51,344 nt of DNA. Source: Collinsella sp. Lineage in GTDB: Bacteria; Actinomycetota; Coriobacteriia; Coriobacteriales; Coriobacteriaceae. The translations under genes and the position numbers were made by a program. Numbering within the stretch: position 1 is the stretch's first letter; every line of letters begins with the position of its first letter. The stretch lies in assembly GCA_018376905.1 (NCBI GenBank), contig JAHAAK010000015.1, positions 1 through 51,344 of the forward strand, read 5' to 3'. Below the pieces are notes generated by a model. The model was given only the letters and a program-made list of their open reading frames with translations. It had not been told where the DNA came from and did not search any database. Positions 1 through 9,935 of this stretch are shown here, piece after piece.

Positions 1-60
1 GCCTGGACGAAGTCCGGGCCCGCGCCTTTAGACGCGAGCCCGGGGCCCGTGGGTTATACC
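1..60. other. GC-rich structured segment at window edge, unidentified
   Basis: Bases 1-19 fold as an 8-bp hairpin with a GAA loop, and bases 20-55 hold further GC-rich complementary runs (CGCG...CGCG, GGGCCC). No open frame is convincing. It could be the 3' end of a structured RNA or simply a terminator region of a gene outside the window. It is followed by a clean terminator hairpin and then by a truncated permease gene it has no relation to. Confidence 0.25.
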
Positions 61-69
61 CTAAGAGCA

Positions 70-92
70 AACCACCCTTTTTAAGGGTGGTT
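70..92. terminator. Hairpin terminator upstream of truncated kdgT
   Basis: A perfect 10-bp stem (AACCACCCTT / AAGGGTGGTT) closes a TTT loop. A-rich and T-rich flanks allow it to work on either strand. It ends a transcript coming from outside the window and lies directly before the point where permease similarity begins, so the permease remnant has no obvious promoter. Confidence 0.6.
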
Positions 93-96
93 CTGA

Positions 97-885
97 TTTA
101 AGAGTGCTCCTGCCGCCGCTGCCCGCGGTGCCATCATCATCGCTGTCAAGCAGATCGTGGTCGTTGCCGTGTCGCTGCTCATCCTTTATGTGTTCAACGA
201 CAACTTGTTTGGCATTTCTGCAATGGTGATGCTGGCGGCTTGCACGGGTGCCAACAACGCTATGTACGCTGGACTGATGGGCACCATGGGCAACGAGGCC
301 GAGCGTGGCGCCGTCGCCATCACCACGCTGGTTGTCGGCCCTCCGGTCACGATGATTGTCCTTGGCGCTGCCGGCCAGGCTCCGATCGGCTGGTCGCTCG
401 TGGGCGCCATCCTGCCGATCGTCGTCGGCATTATCCTGGGCAACCTGTTCCCCAGCTTTAAGAAGATGATGGCACCGGCACTTTCCGCCATCATCGTGCT
501 CGTCTTCTTTGCTATGGGCTCGACCATGACTTTTGGCCAGCTTATCAACGGCGGTCTTCCCGGCATCCTGCTCGGCGTGATCTGCTCGGTGGTCTTTGCA
601 ATTCCCGTCATCGCGGTCGATAAGCTCACGGGCGGCACGGGTGTCGCAGGTGCGGCCATTTCGAGCTGCGCCGGAGCCAATGTGGCCACGCCTGCTGCCA
701 TGGCAAGCGCCAACGAGGCCATGTACGGCGGTGCGGTGCTCGCGACGGCTACGGCACAGGTTGCTGCCTGTGCAATCGTGACGGCTATTTTGACCCCGCT
801 GGTCACCAGCTGGTGCTACAAGCATTTTGAGGGCCAGCAGAGCAACGGCAAGGCAACGACCGACAAGGCCTCCGCAGCCGCCTAA
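97..885 (+). pseudogene. 2-keto-3-deoxygluconate permease (KdgT family), 5'-truncated
   Basis: The readable frame matches the C-terminal two thirds of KdgT-type permeases, inner-membrane importers of 2-keto-3-deoxygluconate from pectin and uronate breakdown. Several hydrophobic spans and the family-like stretches GANNAMYAGLMG, GPPVTMIVLGAAG and SCAGANVATPAA are visible. The family is about 315-330 residues. Here similarity begins near base 97-103, with in-frame stops at 82 and 94, so roughly the first 90 residues are missing. A GTG at 157 would give 242 residues but no proper N-terminal membrane segments and no clear ribosome binding site. I infer a decayed or rearranged gene; an assembly junction is the alternative. 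Confidence 0.7.
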
Positions 886-923
886 TGCTAAACGGTAATC
901 AAAGCTAAAAACTAGCTACGCCA

Positions 924-957
924 CAGGGCGGCCACGGGGGATCCCGTGGCCGCCCTG
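924..957 (+). terminator. Terminator after kdgT remnant
   Basis: A 15-bp perfect GC-rich stem (arms 924-938 and 943-957, loop GGAT-like) is followed by CAGTTTCTG. It sits 39 bases after the kdgT stop and closes that transcript. Confidence 0.7.
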
Positions 958-1351
958 CAGTTTCTGTAGGGTCTTTGGGACACTTTACCCTGCTAAAGCT
1001 GGCATAACAGCTAGAGCGAACGTCGTACAAAGGCAAGGAAAAATAACATACAAATCGGTGAACGGTAGTTGTTTGCACTCGCATTTCCTGCGGATTTGTA
1101 AAAAACGCCATTATGATATAAAAAAAGAAACATATAACAGCCCAGATGGAGAGGGTCGCTATGTTATCCTTCTCAGACGGATGAAATCTTGGGTTTTGGG
1201 TTGTAGTTCCAAGGTGGACAAACGTTTTCCCTGCACCAACGTGTGGTGAAGAACGGAAGAAGCCGGTAGTGCAAGCCGAAAATTCAAGAATTCAATAAGC
1301 AGCGGTGTGAGAGAGCGCCGCATAACACGTAACTAGGAGCGTGGTTACACA
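958..1351 (+). promoter_or_regulatory. Long upstream/leader region of the pfl genes
   Basis: This gene-free stretch separates the kdgT terminator from pflB. It includes an AT-rich part (about 1105-1145) suited to a promoter and a motif GCATTTCCTGCGGATTTG near 1083-1100 that resembles the core of the palindromic elements at 22.0 kb and 28.6 kb. The pflB ribosome binding site TAGGAG is at 1334-1339. I could not identify a specific operator or riboswitch. Confidence 0.4.
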
Positions 1352-3403
<2,052 letters not shown>

Positions 3404-3404
3404 C

Positions 3405-3465
3405 TATTGTTAGTGCTATACTAACAATAACGATTACTGATTAGCGCGCCGGTTTCGGCCGGCGC
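3405..3465 (+). promoter_or_regulatory. Two hairpins between the pfl subunit genes
   Basis: Hairpin one has 9-bp arms TATTGTTAG/CTAACAATA (3405-3429) with a 7-base loop, directly after the pflB stop. Hairpin two has 7-bp arms GCGCCGG/CCGGCGC (3446-3465) with no following T-run. They could act as a weak terminator, processing site or 3'-end stabiliser that sets the ratio of the two subunits. The effect is inference. Confidence 0.5.
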
Positions 3466-3488
3466 CTATCAATCGAAGGAGACATATT

Positions 3489-3740
3489 ATGAAGGTTTCT
3501 GAAGTTTCCGAGACTCAGGCCGATAACCTGGTCCACATGCTCGACGCTTACGCCGAGAAGGGTGGCCACCACCTGAACATCAACGTCTTCAACCGTGAGA
3601 CGCTGCTCGACGCTCAGGCTCACCCCGAGAAGTACCCGCAGCTGACCATCCGCGTTTCCGGCTATGCCGTGAACTTCCACACGCTCACCAAGGAGCAGCA
3701 GGACGAGGTCATTGCGCGTACCTTCCACAACAAGTTCTAA
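3489..3740 (+). CDS. grcA: Stand-alone glycyl-radical domain of pyruvate formate-lyase (GrcA-like)
   Basis: This 83-residue protein corresponds to the C-terminal domain of PflB. It carries the radical loop RVSGYAV with the radical glycine at residue 58, preceded by GGHHLNINVFNRETLLDA and followed by LTKEQQDEVIARTF. Its own ribosome binding site AAGGAG (3476-3481) and ATG show that it is translated separately. E. coli GrcA (YfiD) and phage T4 Y06I are similar stand-alone domains, but those repair a complete PflB that has been cleaved by oxygen. Here the adjacent PflB has no domain of its own, so this protein is expected to be an obligatory subunit. The context and the lack of an N-terminal extension favour a true split enzyme. 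Confidence 0.93.
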   Translation: MKVSEVSETQADNLVHMLDAYAEKGGHHLNINVFNRETLLDAQAHPEKYPQLTIRVSGYAVNFHTLTKEQQDEVIARTFHNKF

Positions 3741-3767
3741 AGGGGTTTAACTCCCGCAGGATCGCCG

Positions 3768-3887
3768 GGCCGTCTTGGGTTACTTTCCAAAACGTCCTCG
3801 GACATGCAAAGGGCTCCGCTGCGCGCTTCGCGCGGCGGAGCCCTTTGCGTCCTGCGGGATGTTTTGGAAAATAACCCAAAACCGGCC
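3768..3887. repeat. Nested-hairpin element, family C, copy 1
   Basis: Outer arms 3768-3793 and 3862-3887 pair almost throughout; inner arms 3807-3819 and 3835-3847 pair perfectly. Between them lie conserved single-strand motifs: GTCCTC then GGAC then ATG on the left, and GTCC then TGCGG on the right, so GGAC/GTCC forms a short middle helix. Copies at 16194, 21647 and 28930 share these motifs but have different arms. It sits just after the pfl subunit genes and lacks a T-run. Confidence 0.8.
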
Positions 3888-4003
3888 ATGTGGGGTCCTT
3901 TGGAGTCACCCTTTAGGCGGAACTCTCCTAATTATTTGGATGAGTCGTTTACTTACTTGTACTGTTACCGTCTTCCCGCTCTTGTTGGGGTATGCTTTGT
4001 TCG

Positions 4004-4022
4004 TATGTAAACGTATGACATG
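4004..4022 (+). promoter_or_regulatory. Operator-like site upstream of the repressor gene
   Basis: The sequence TGTAAACGTATGACATG matches the sites upstream of the GH32 gene (consensus about AAACGNTTGACATAT). It lies about 20 bases before the repressor start, which suggests autoregulation. Confidence 0.6.
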
Positions 4023-4040
4023 TTGATGGGGGAGGGTGCT

Positions 4041-5051
4041 ATGGCTCGCGAGAGTGCTCGTTCTAAGGATACGGCTAAGCCTGGCATCAAGGAAGTTGCG
4101 GCGGTGGCGGGGGTTTCGCCTACTACGGTATCTCGCGTGCTTAATAATCGCGGCTATATTAGCCAAGAGACCCGCGATAAGGTCCATGCCGCGATGAAGC
4201 GCATCAACTATACGCCCAACGATATCGCCCGTGCCATGCTCAACGGCCGCCTGAATCTTATCGGTATGATCGTCCCCTATGTCAGCAGTCCGTTTCATGC
4301 CCAAGTGGTTCAAGTCATTGAGCATACCCTGGCCGAAAACGGTTTTAAGATGCTGCTGTGCAATAGCGCCAATCGACCCGAGCTTGAGCGCTCTTATATC
4401 GACATGCTTCGACGCAATATGGTTGATGGCGTCATCGTCAACTCGCTTAATATCGGTGCCGAGGCGTATGCCGAGATGGGCTTGAGTCTGGTTGGTATCG
4501 ACTGCGACCTTGGCGAAGCCTCTGTTCAGATTGCGAGCGACAGCTATAGCATCGGCGAACTTGCCACGCGTCGCCTGATCGATGACGGATGTTCACGCAT
4601 CCTGTGCCTGCGCAGCAATAGCCGCATGCGCATGCCTGCCAATAAGCGTACCGATGCCTACCTCGATGTTGTTGAGCAGGCCGGTTTGCCCGCGCTTGTC
4701 CGTGAGGTTGAGTTCGTTAAGCCCGACGACGAAAAGAGCGCGGTCGTTGCGAAGATCCTCGATGAGAACCCCGATATTGACGGCATCTTTGCGGGAGACG
4801 ACACGATGGCGGCTATCTGTCTTAACGTGATGAAGCAGCGCGGCTTGAGCGCTCCGGGCGATATTAAGGTCGTGGGCGCGGATGGTGCCCGCCGCACTAT
4901 GACGTTTATGCCTGACTTAACAACCGTACGCCAAGATATCGATCGCATCGGAGAGCTCGCGGCGCAATCCATCATTGCTCTTATTAACGGCGAAAAGCCC
5001 GAATCGAATATCAAGCTCCCCGTTGAACTCATTGAGGGTAAAACCGCGTAG
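4041..5051 (+). CDS. scrR: LacI-family repressor of the sucrose locus
   Basis: A 336-residue LacI/GalR regulator. The N-terminal helix-turn-helix (about residues 16-36, IKEVAAVAGVSPTTVSRVLN) is followed by the hinge and the periplasmic-binding-protein-like sugar domain to the C-terminus. The start at 4041 is chosen because GGGGAGG lies 7 bases upstream and the HTH then begins at the usual distance; an ATG at 4020 is possible but lacks a site. It precedes the GH32, PTS and sucrose-6-phosphate hydrolase genes. One operator-like site lies before this gene and three before the GH32 gene, so I infer that it represses both itself and the operon until a fructoside or its phosphate is bound. The inducer is not visible from sequence. 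Confidence 0.9.
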   Translation: MARESARSKDTAKPGIKEVAAVAGVSPTTVSRVLNNRGYISQETRDKVHAAMKRINYTPNDIARAMLNGRLNLIGMIVPYVSSPFHAQVVQVIEHTLAENGFKMLLCNSANRPELERSYIDMLRRNMVDGVIVNSLNIGAEAYAEMGLSLVGIDCDLGEASVQIASDSYSIGELATRRLIDDGCSRILCLRSNSRMRMPANKRTDAYLDVVEQAGLPALVREVEFVKPDDEKSAVVAKILDENPDIDGIFAGDDTMAAICLNVMKQRGLSAPGDIKVVGADGARRTMTFMPDLTTVRQDIDRIGELAAQSIIALINGEKPESNIKLPVELIEGKTA

Positions 5052-5103
5052 TTCATCCCGTGCCAAAAGAATTCCTCAAACACCTCTGATGACCGTTCGC
5101 CGG

Positions 5104-5123
5104 CATATGTCAACCGTTTGCCG
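5104..5123. promoter_or_regulatory. Operator-like site, inverted orientation
   Basis: CATATGTCAACCGTTTGCC is the reverse complement of the AAACGNTTGACATAT motif. It lies between the repressor stop and the operon promoter, about 50 bases upstream of the next site, and could support DNA looping. Confidence 0.5.
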
Positions 5124-5152
5124 ACGACTGGAACTGCGAAAAGACGTATTGG

Positions 5153-5192
5153 TGTGAAAACGTTTGACATATGAAAACGATTGACATATCTT
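5153..5192 (+). promoter_or_regulatory. Operon promoter overlapped by two operators
   Basis: A promoter with -35 TTGACA (5164-5169), 17-base spacer and -10 TATCTT (5187-5192) is covered by two tandem operator-like sites, TGTGAAAACGTTTGACATAT (5153-5172) and ATGAAAACGATTGACATAT (5171-5189). The first covers the -35 box and the second fills the spacer and touches the -10 box. This arrangement fits repression by blocking polymerase. Confidence 0.65.
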
Positions 5193-5235
5193 GCAGTTGT
5201 ACCGAGTTAGTATCTCGTGAGAAAGGAAGTCTCGG

Positions 5236-6618
5236 ATGCACAAGGTGTATTACCAGCCTGAGGGAATTTGGGTAGGCGACATCATGCCGTACGGCGAGGA
5301 CGGCACGTTCTATCTCTATCATCAGCGTGACACGCGAAACCCCGGACCTTTCGGAGAGCCGTTTGGCTGGGCACTCGCGACAACCAAGGACTTCGTCAAT
5401 TACAAAGACTTTGGCGAGAGCCTTGAGCGTGGCGGCGACGAGGAAGTCGACCAGTATGTTTATGCCGGCACGGTGTTTAAGGTGGGCGACAAGTACCATG
5501 CGCTCTACACTGGTTGCAATCGCGATAAGGTCAAGGCACGCTTGATGAAGCAGGTTCTTCTTCACGCAACGAGTGACGACGCCGTCAAGTGGGAGAAGAA
5601 CATCGCCGAGACGCTGCTTCCGCCCCAGGAGGGTTACGATGACCGCAACTGGCGCGATCCCTTTGTGCTTTGGGATGAGGAGAACGAAGAGTACATGCTC
5701 ATCCTCGGCACGCGTGTGGGCGAGGACAAGCGTCTGATGACCGGTCGTCTGGTCAAGTTCACCTCCAAGGACCTGGATACCTGGGAGTTCCAGGGCGACT
5801 GGTGGAATCCGGGCCTGTACACCATGTTCGAGATGCCTGATCTCTTTAAGATGGGCGACTGGTGGTATCTGGTGTTCTCCGAGTACAGTGATGGCAACAA
5901 GACCCGTTACCGCATGTCTCGCTCTATCAACGGTCCTTGGATCACTCCTGCGGACGATTCCTTCGATGGCCGCGCGTACTATGCCGCGCGTACCGCATTT
6001 GATGGTGAGCGCCGCGTTCTCTTTGGTTGGGTTCCTACGCGTGACGAGGGCGGTGACCCCAGCTCTTACCTGTGGGGTGGCACCTTTATGCCCCTCGAGA
6101 TCGTTCAGCGTGCCGACGGAACGCTCGGCACCAAGCTCCCCGACAGCATGCTTGGCGCCTTTGGCGAGGGCAAGGCTGTCGAGACCTTTGAGCTTTCCTG
6201 CGAGTCGGGCAAGGTCGAGCAGGTGCTCGCCGCGGATGCCGGCTCCACCTACTTGCTCGATGCCGACATTGAGCTCGGCGGTAACGCTGCCGGCTTCTCG
6301 GTCAAGTTCGCCGAGGACGCCGAGACTGGTCTTGCCTATGAGTTCCGCGCCAACCTGCGCGAGGGCAAGCTCGAGTTCACGCCGGCTCCCCAGTACCCGT
6401 GGTTCCAGGTCAACAACATGGGCCTCGAGCGTCCGTTGTTCTTTAAGGGCGAGGGCACTCACCATGTGCGTCTGGTCGTCGACGACGACATCGCGACCAT
6501 CTTTGTCGATGATGTTGCGCTCAACGCTCGCTTCTGCAACAAGCAGGGCCAGGGTGTGGCGCTTACCGTCACCGACGGTGCGCTCAAGTGCGCAAACGCA
6601 ACGATCGCGTCTCTGTAG
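5236..6618 (+). CDS. Atypical glycoside hydrolase family 32 protein
   Basis: A 460-residue clan GH-J enzyme with a five-bladed propeller and a C-terminal beta-sandwich (about residues 320-460). The usual WMNDPNG nucleophile motif is replaced by VGDIMPYG, with candidate nucleophile D15. The RDP motif (R140-D141) is intact, and EMPDLF (E199) stands in for the usual ECPDLF acid/base motif. It therefore belongs to the atypical GH32 branch rather than classical invertases. It has no signal peptide, so it acts in the cytoplasm on an imported, probably phosphorylated, fructoside. It is first in the operon behind the LacI-controlled promoter, with GAAAGGAAG before the start. The exact substrate is unknown; an oligofructoside such as kestose phosphate is a guess. 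Confidence 0.82.
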   Translation: MHKVYYQPEGIWVGDIMPYGEDGTFYLYHQRDTRNPGPFGEPFGWALATTKDFVNYKDFGESLERGGDEEVDQYVYAGTVFKVGDKYHALYTGCNRDKVKARLMKQVLLHATSDDAVKWEKNIAETLLPPQEGYDDRNWRDPFVLWDEENEEYMLILGTRVGEDKRLMTGRLVKFTSKDLDTWEFQGDWWNPGLYTMFEMPDLFKMGDWWYLVFSEYSDGNKTRYRMSRSINGPWITPADDSFDGRAYYAARTAFDGERRVLFGWVPTRDEGGDPSSYLWGGTFMPLEIVQRADGTLGTKLPDSMLGAFGEGKAVETFELSCESGKVEQVLAADAGSTYLLDADIELGGNAAGFSVKFAEDAETGLAYEFRANLREGKLEFTPAPQYPWFQVNNMGLERPLFFKGEGTHHVRLVVDDDIATIFVDDVALNARFCNKQGQGVALTVTDGALKCANATIASL

Positions 6619-6663
6619 AGGCAACGAACCGTTTTATGATTTAGAAAAGGAATGGAGAGGAAC

Positions 6664-8115
6664 ATGGACTACAAGGCAGTGTCCCAGCAAGTCGTCGACA
6701 ACGTCGGCGGACTGGAGAACATCGAGGGCGCCACGCATTGCGTGACCCGTCTGCGTCTGGTGCTCAAGGATACGAGCAAATACAACAAGGCCGAGCTCGA
6801 GAACATCGATGGCGTCAAGGGCGTGCTGTACAACAGCGGCCAGCTCATGATCATCTTCGGTACCGGTACCGTCAACAAGGTTTACGATGAGTTTATGGCT
6901 CTGACGGGCGTTAAGGAGATCAGTGCTTCCGAGGTCAAGGGCGCCGAGGCGGACAAGAAGGGCAAGTTCTTCTCGGTCCTCAAGGTATTCTCGGACATCT
7001 TTATCCCCATCATTCCCGCCTTCGTCGGCGCTGCAATCATCATCGGCCTTAAGTCGCTGATCGTTGCCAACGGCCTCTTTGGCATGGAGGGCAGCCTCGC
7101 CGATCACAGCGAGTTCCTCAAGAACCTCGCAAGCTTCTTTGCCATTATCGCCACCACGTTCGACTACCTGCCTGTCCTGGTTATGTACAGCGCGGTCAAG
7201 CGTTTTGGCGGTAACCCGATCCTGGGCATCCTCGTCGGTATCGTCATGGTTCACCCGAGCCTTATGAACCGCAACACGTTCGTTATGGACCCGACGGGTG
7301 CTGAGTACTGGAACTTCGGTCCGCTATCCATTCCCATGGTTGCTTTCCAGGGCGGTGTGTTCCCCGCAATCCTGACTGCCTGGTTTATGGCCAAGGTCGA
7401 GAAGATTGCCCAGAAGTACATCCCCGAGGTCGTTTCGTTCGTCTTTGTCCCGACCGTTACCCTGATTCTTGCTAACGTTGCCCTGTTCACCGTGTTCGGC
7501 CCGCTCGGCAACCTGATCGGTGACGTCCTCGCCGGCGTAATCGATATCCTGTACAACAGGATGGGCGTCTTTGGTGCCTTTGTCTTCGCCGCGTTCCTGC
7601 AGCCGCTCGTCGTTACCGGTACGCATCAGTTCATCCAGGGTATCGAGGCAAACCTTGTTGCCACGACTGGCTTCAACTACATCCAGGCCATCTGGTCGGT
7701 TTCCATCATCGCCCAGGGCGGCGGCGCCATCGGTATGTACCTCATTCACAAGAAGCACTCCAAAGAGCGCAACATCTGCATGTCGTCCTTTATCCCGACG
7801 CTGGTCGGAATCTCCGAGCCCGCTATCTTTGCTGCAAACATGCGCTATTCGATCATTCCGTTCATCTGCGCATGCATCGGTGCAGGCTGCGGCGGTGCCT
7901 TCGTCAAGCTCTTTGAGGTGCGCGCTATCGGTCAGGGTCTGACCGGCGTGCTTGGCCTGCTCATCGTCACGCCCGAGACCCTCGTGTGGTATGTGGCTGG
8001 CAATCTCATCGCCTTTATCGTGCCGATCGTCTTGATCTTTGCCTACAACAAGGCAAAGGGCGTGCCGACCACCGATGAAGAGGGCGCTGGCGCTGGCTTC
8101 GACGTTAGCTTCTAG
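6664..8115 (+). CDS. scrA: PTS sucrose-type EIIBC component
   Basis: A membrane permease of the glucose/sucrose PTS superfamily that imports and phosphorylates its sugar. The N-terminal EIIB domain (about residues 1-85) has the phosphorylated cysteine in ATHCVTRLRL (C26). A long EIIC domain with many hydrophobic spans follows (about 100-475). It ends without an EIIA domain, so phosphate must come from a separate EIIA-Glc type protein. I choose ATG 6664 because GGAGAGG precedes it and the product starts MDYK like its relatives; ATG 6652 would add four residues. Sucrose is inferred from the neighbouring sucrose-6-phosphate hydrolase and LacI regulator; trehalose-type EIIBC is a close relative. 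Confidence 0.88.
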   Translation: MDYKAVSQQVVDNVGGLENIEGATHCVTRLRLVLKDTSKYNKAELENIDGVKGVLYNSGQLMIIFGTGTVNKVYDEFMALTGVKEISASEVKGAEADKKGKFFSVLKVFSDIFIPIIPAFVGAAIIIGLKSLIVANGLFGMEGSLADHSEFLKNLASFFAIIATTFDYLPVLVMYSAVKRFGGNPILGILVGIVMVHPSLMNRNTFVMDPTGAEYWNFGPLSIPMVAFQGGVFPAILTAWFMAKVEKIAQKYIPEVVSFVFVPTVTLILANVALFTVFGPLGNLIGDVLAGVIDILYNRMGVFGAFVFAAFLQPLVVTGTHQFIQGIEANLVATTGFNYIQAIWSVSIIAQGGGAIGMYLIHKKHSKERNICMSSFIPTLVGISEPAIFAANMRYSIIPFICACIGAGCGGAFVKLFEVRAIGQGLTGVLGLLIVTPETLVWYVAGNLIAFIVPIVLIFAYNKAKGVPTTDEEGAGAGFDVSF

Positions 8116-8154
8116 TTGAGCCGTTCAGTGTAATCTGAGGATAAGTCCATTTGA

Positions 8155-8192
8155 GGAAGGGCGTTCGACTCGTGTGAGTCGAGCGTCCTTCC
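8155..8192 (+). terminator. Hairpin between EIIBC and sucrose-6-phosphate hydrolase genes
   Basis: Arms 8155-8171 and 8176-8192 pair as GGAAGG and TCGACTC helices around an internal mismatch (GCGT/ACGC). No T-run follows, so it may be a partial terminator or a processing hairpin within the operon. The next gene starts 25 bases later. Confidence 0.5.
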
Positions 8193-8216
8193 CCATAGAC
8201 GAGAAAGTCAACGGCG

Positions 8217-9659
8217 ATGTTAAATCAAAAAAACAAGGTGACACGCGCGGACTATGAGCAGTGGCGTGTCGGACAGGATGAGACGGCGGCTCGCATCGCG
8301 TCCGACCCCGATAGGCTTCTGTTCCATGTGGAGCCTGAGCTTGGCTGGCTCAACGACCCCAACGGTTTGGTTCAGATTGGTGATACGTATCACATCTATC
8401 ATCAATACGATCCGTTCGATGCTGCGCATGGCGGTCCAGTGCTTTGGAACCATCTGACGACAAAGGATTTTGTGACGTACGAGAATCACGGCCCCGTGCT
8501 GTTCCCCGATTCCGATTTGGATTCGAGCGGAGCGTATTCTGGTTCTGCCTTTGTACGTGATGGCAAGATTCACTACTTCTATACCGGCAACGTCAAGCAT
8601 TTTGACCGCGATGATTACGACTACGTGTTGACGGGCCGTGAGCAAAACCAGATTCATATGGTTGCCGAGAATCCCGACGAATTGGGCGAGAAGCGCATGG
8701 CTGTTGGACCAGTCGATTACCCCGACGATATCGGTACGCACGTGCGCGACCCCAAGATCCTTGAGCACGATGGTATCTACTACATGGTTCTGGGCGCTCG
8801 TACGAAAGACGACCGTGGCTGCGTGCTTGTCTATACTTCGCGTGATTTAGGGGTCTGGAGCTATGCGACGCGCATTGAGCTGGGCGAGAAGTTTGGCTTT
8901 ATGTGGGAGTGCCCTGATCTGTTTGAGCTCGATGGCGAGCTTATTCTCGTTTGCTGTCCGCAGGGTGTGCCTGCCGATGGTTGGCGTTACCGCAATCCGC
9001 ATCAGTGCGTGTGGTTCCCTATCGAGGCCGATTGGGAGGCGCCGAGCTTTAAAATCGTCGGGCAGGGCATGCCCCCGATGGTCGATGCCGGTTTTGATTT
9101 CTATGCTCCGCAGTCCTTTGAGGATGCTGCAGGCCGGCGTTTGATGATCGGATGGTCGGGTTGCCCCGATGCGACGGCAGAAAACCCGACGGTGGCGCGC
9201 GGGTGGCAGTGCGCGTTGACGGTGCCGCGAGAGCTGAGCATGCGCGATGGTAAGCTCTGCCAGCAGCCGGCGCACGAGATTGAGAGGATGCGCGGCGACT
9301 GCGTTCGCGCGACAGGCGGTGAAACCGTTGAGGAGCCGGGCCGCCTGTTTGATCTTGTGGTTTCCTGTGAGGGCGCCAAGATGGTCGAGCTCGAGATTCG
9401 CAAGGGTGTCTTTGTGCGCTATGCAGACGGGATGCTTACCCTCGACATGGGTGACGAAGGCTATGGGCGCGACCAGAGGTCGATCGAGCTCAGCGAGCTT
9501 CGCGACCTGCGCGTGCTTTCGGACACTACGATGGTCGAGATTTTTGCAAATGGCGGCGAGGCGGCACTTACGAGCCGTACCTATTCGCCGGCGGTTTCGG
9601 CGATGGGGTTGCATGCCGAGGGTGCGGCATCGATGAATTTCTACCGCCTCGTGCATTAA
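8217..9659 (+). CDS. scrB: Sucrose-6-phosphate hydrolase (GH32)
   Basis: A classical 480-residue cytoplasmic invertase that splits sucrose-6-phosphate into glucose-6-phosphate and fructose. All three GH32 motifs are visible: WLNDPNG with nucleophile D47, VRDPK with R177-D178, and ECPDLF with acid/base E231. The C-terminal beta-sandwich follows from about residue 330. It is the second GH32 in the operon, so the atypical one upstream probably handles a different fructoside. The ribosome binding site is weak (GAGAAAG). Confidence 0.93.
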   Translation: MLNQKNKVTRADYEQWRVGQDETAARIASDPDRLLFHVEPELGWLNDPNGLVQIGDTYHIYHQYDPFDAAHGGPVLWNHLTTKDFVTYENHGPVLFPDSDLDSSGAYSGSAFVRDGKIHYFYTGNVKHFDRDDYDYVLTGREQNQIHMVAENPDELGEKRMAVGPVDYPDDIGTHVRDPKILEHDGIYYMVLGARTKDDRGCVLVYTSRDLGVWSYATRIELGEKFGFMWECPDLFELDGELILVCCPQGVPADGWRYRNPHQCVWFPIEADWEAPSFKIVGQGMPPMVDAGFDFYAPQSFEDAAGRRLMIGWSGCPDATAENPTVARGWQCALTVPRELSMRDGKLCQQPAHEIERMRGDCVRATGGETVEEPGRLFDLVVSCEGAKMVELEIRKGVFVRYADGMLTLDMGDEGYGRDQRSIELSELRDLRVLSDTTMVEIFANGGEAALTSRTYSPAVSAMGLHAEGAASMNFYRLVH

Positions 9660-9779
9660 CCGTGCATGGGGCACGATTGGACTTGCTGGGCGAAATGAAT
9701 CGCAGTTGCCGCGGCCAACTACCGTTTATCGCGTATAGCGACCGTTTGCGGAGTAAGTAACACTTAGTAATAAACCGTG

Positions 9780-9850
9780 TAGAATCTCAGGTTAGCACGG
9801 AGTTTTCCAGGGAGACGCTGTCCTTTGTTGTGCGCAAGGGGCGGCGTCTC
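9780..9850 (+). promoter_or_regulatory. degV promoter region and leader hairpin
   Basis: A -10-like TAGAAT (9780-9785) is followed about 27 bases later by a hairpin with arms GAGACGC (9812-9818) and GCGTCTC (9844-9850) around a partly self-complementary loop. The leader then runs about 85 bases further to the chosen start. The hairpin resembles an attenuator or 5' stabiliser. No ligand-binding riboswitch class was recognised. Confidence 0.4.
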
Positions 9851-9935
9851 TTTGGCGCTTGGACGCCGTTGTGCAACAGTGCGGCGGCGCGTGCCATGTA
9901 TTGAAAAGCCAATGTCGAGATGGGTCGTGATAATA

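Noticed and set aside
1..92. Possible RNase P RNA fragment (AGTCCGGGC and AGAGCAAACC strings)
   Set aside because: Both short strings resemble conserved RNase P segments, but spacing, the intervening helices and the remaining core are absent; the second string is simply the left arm of a terminator.
5110..6624. Open frame antisense to the GH32 gene
   Set aside because: Same codon-bias effect; the plus-strand gene has clear catalytic motifs and a promoter.
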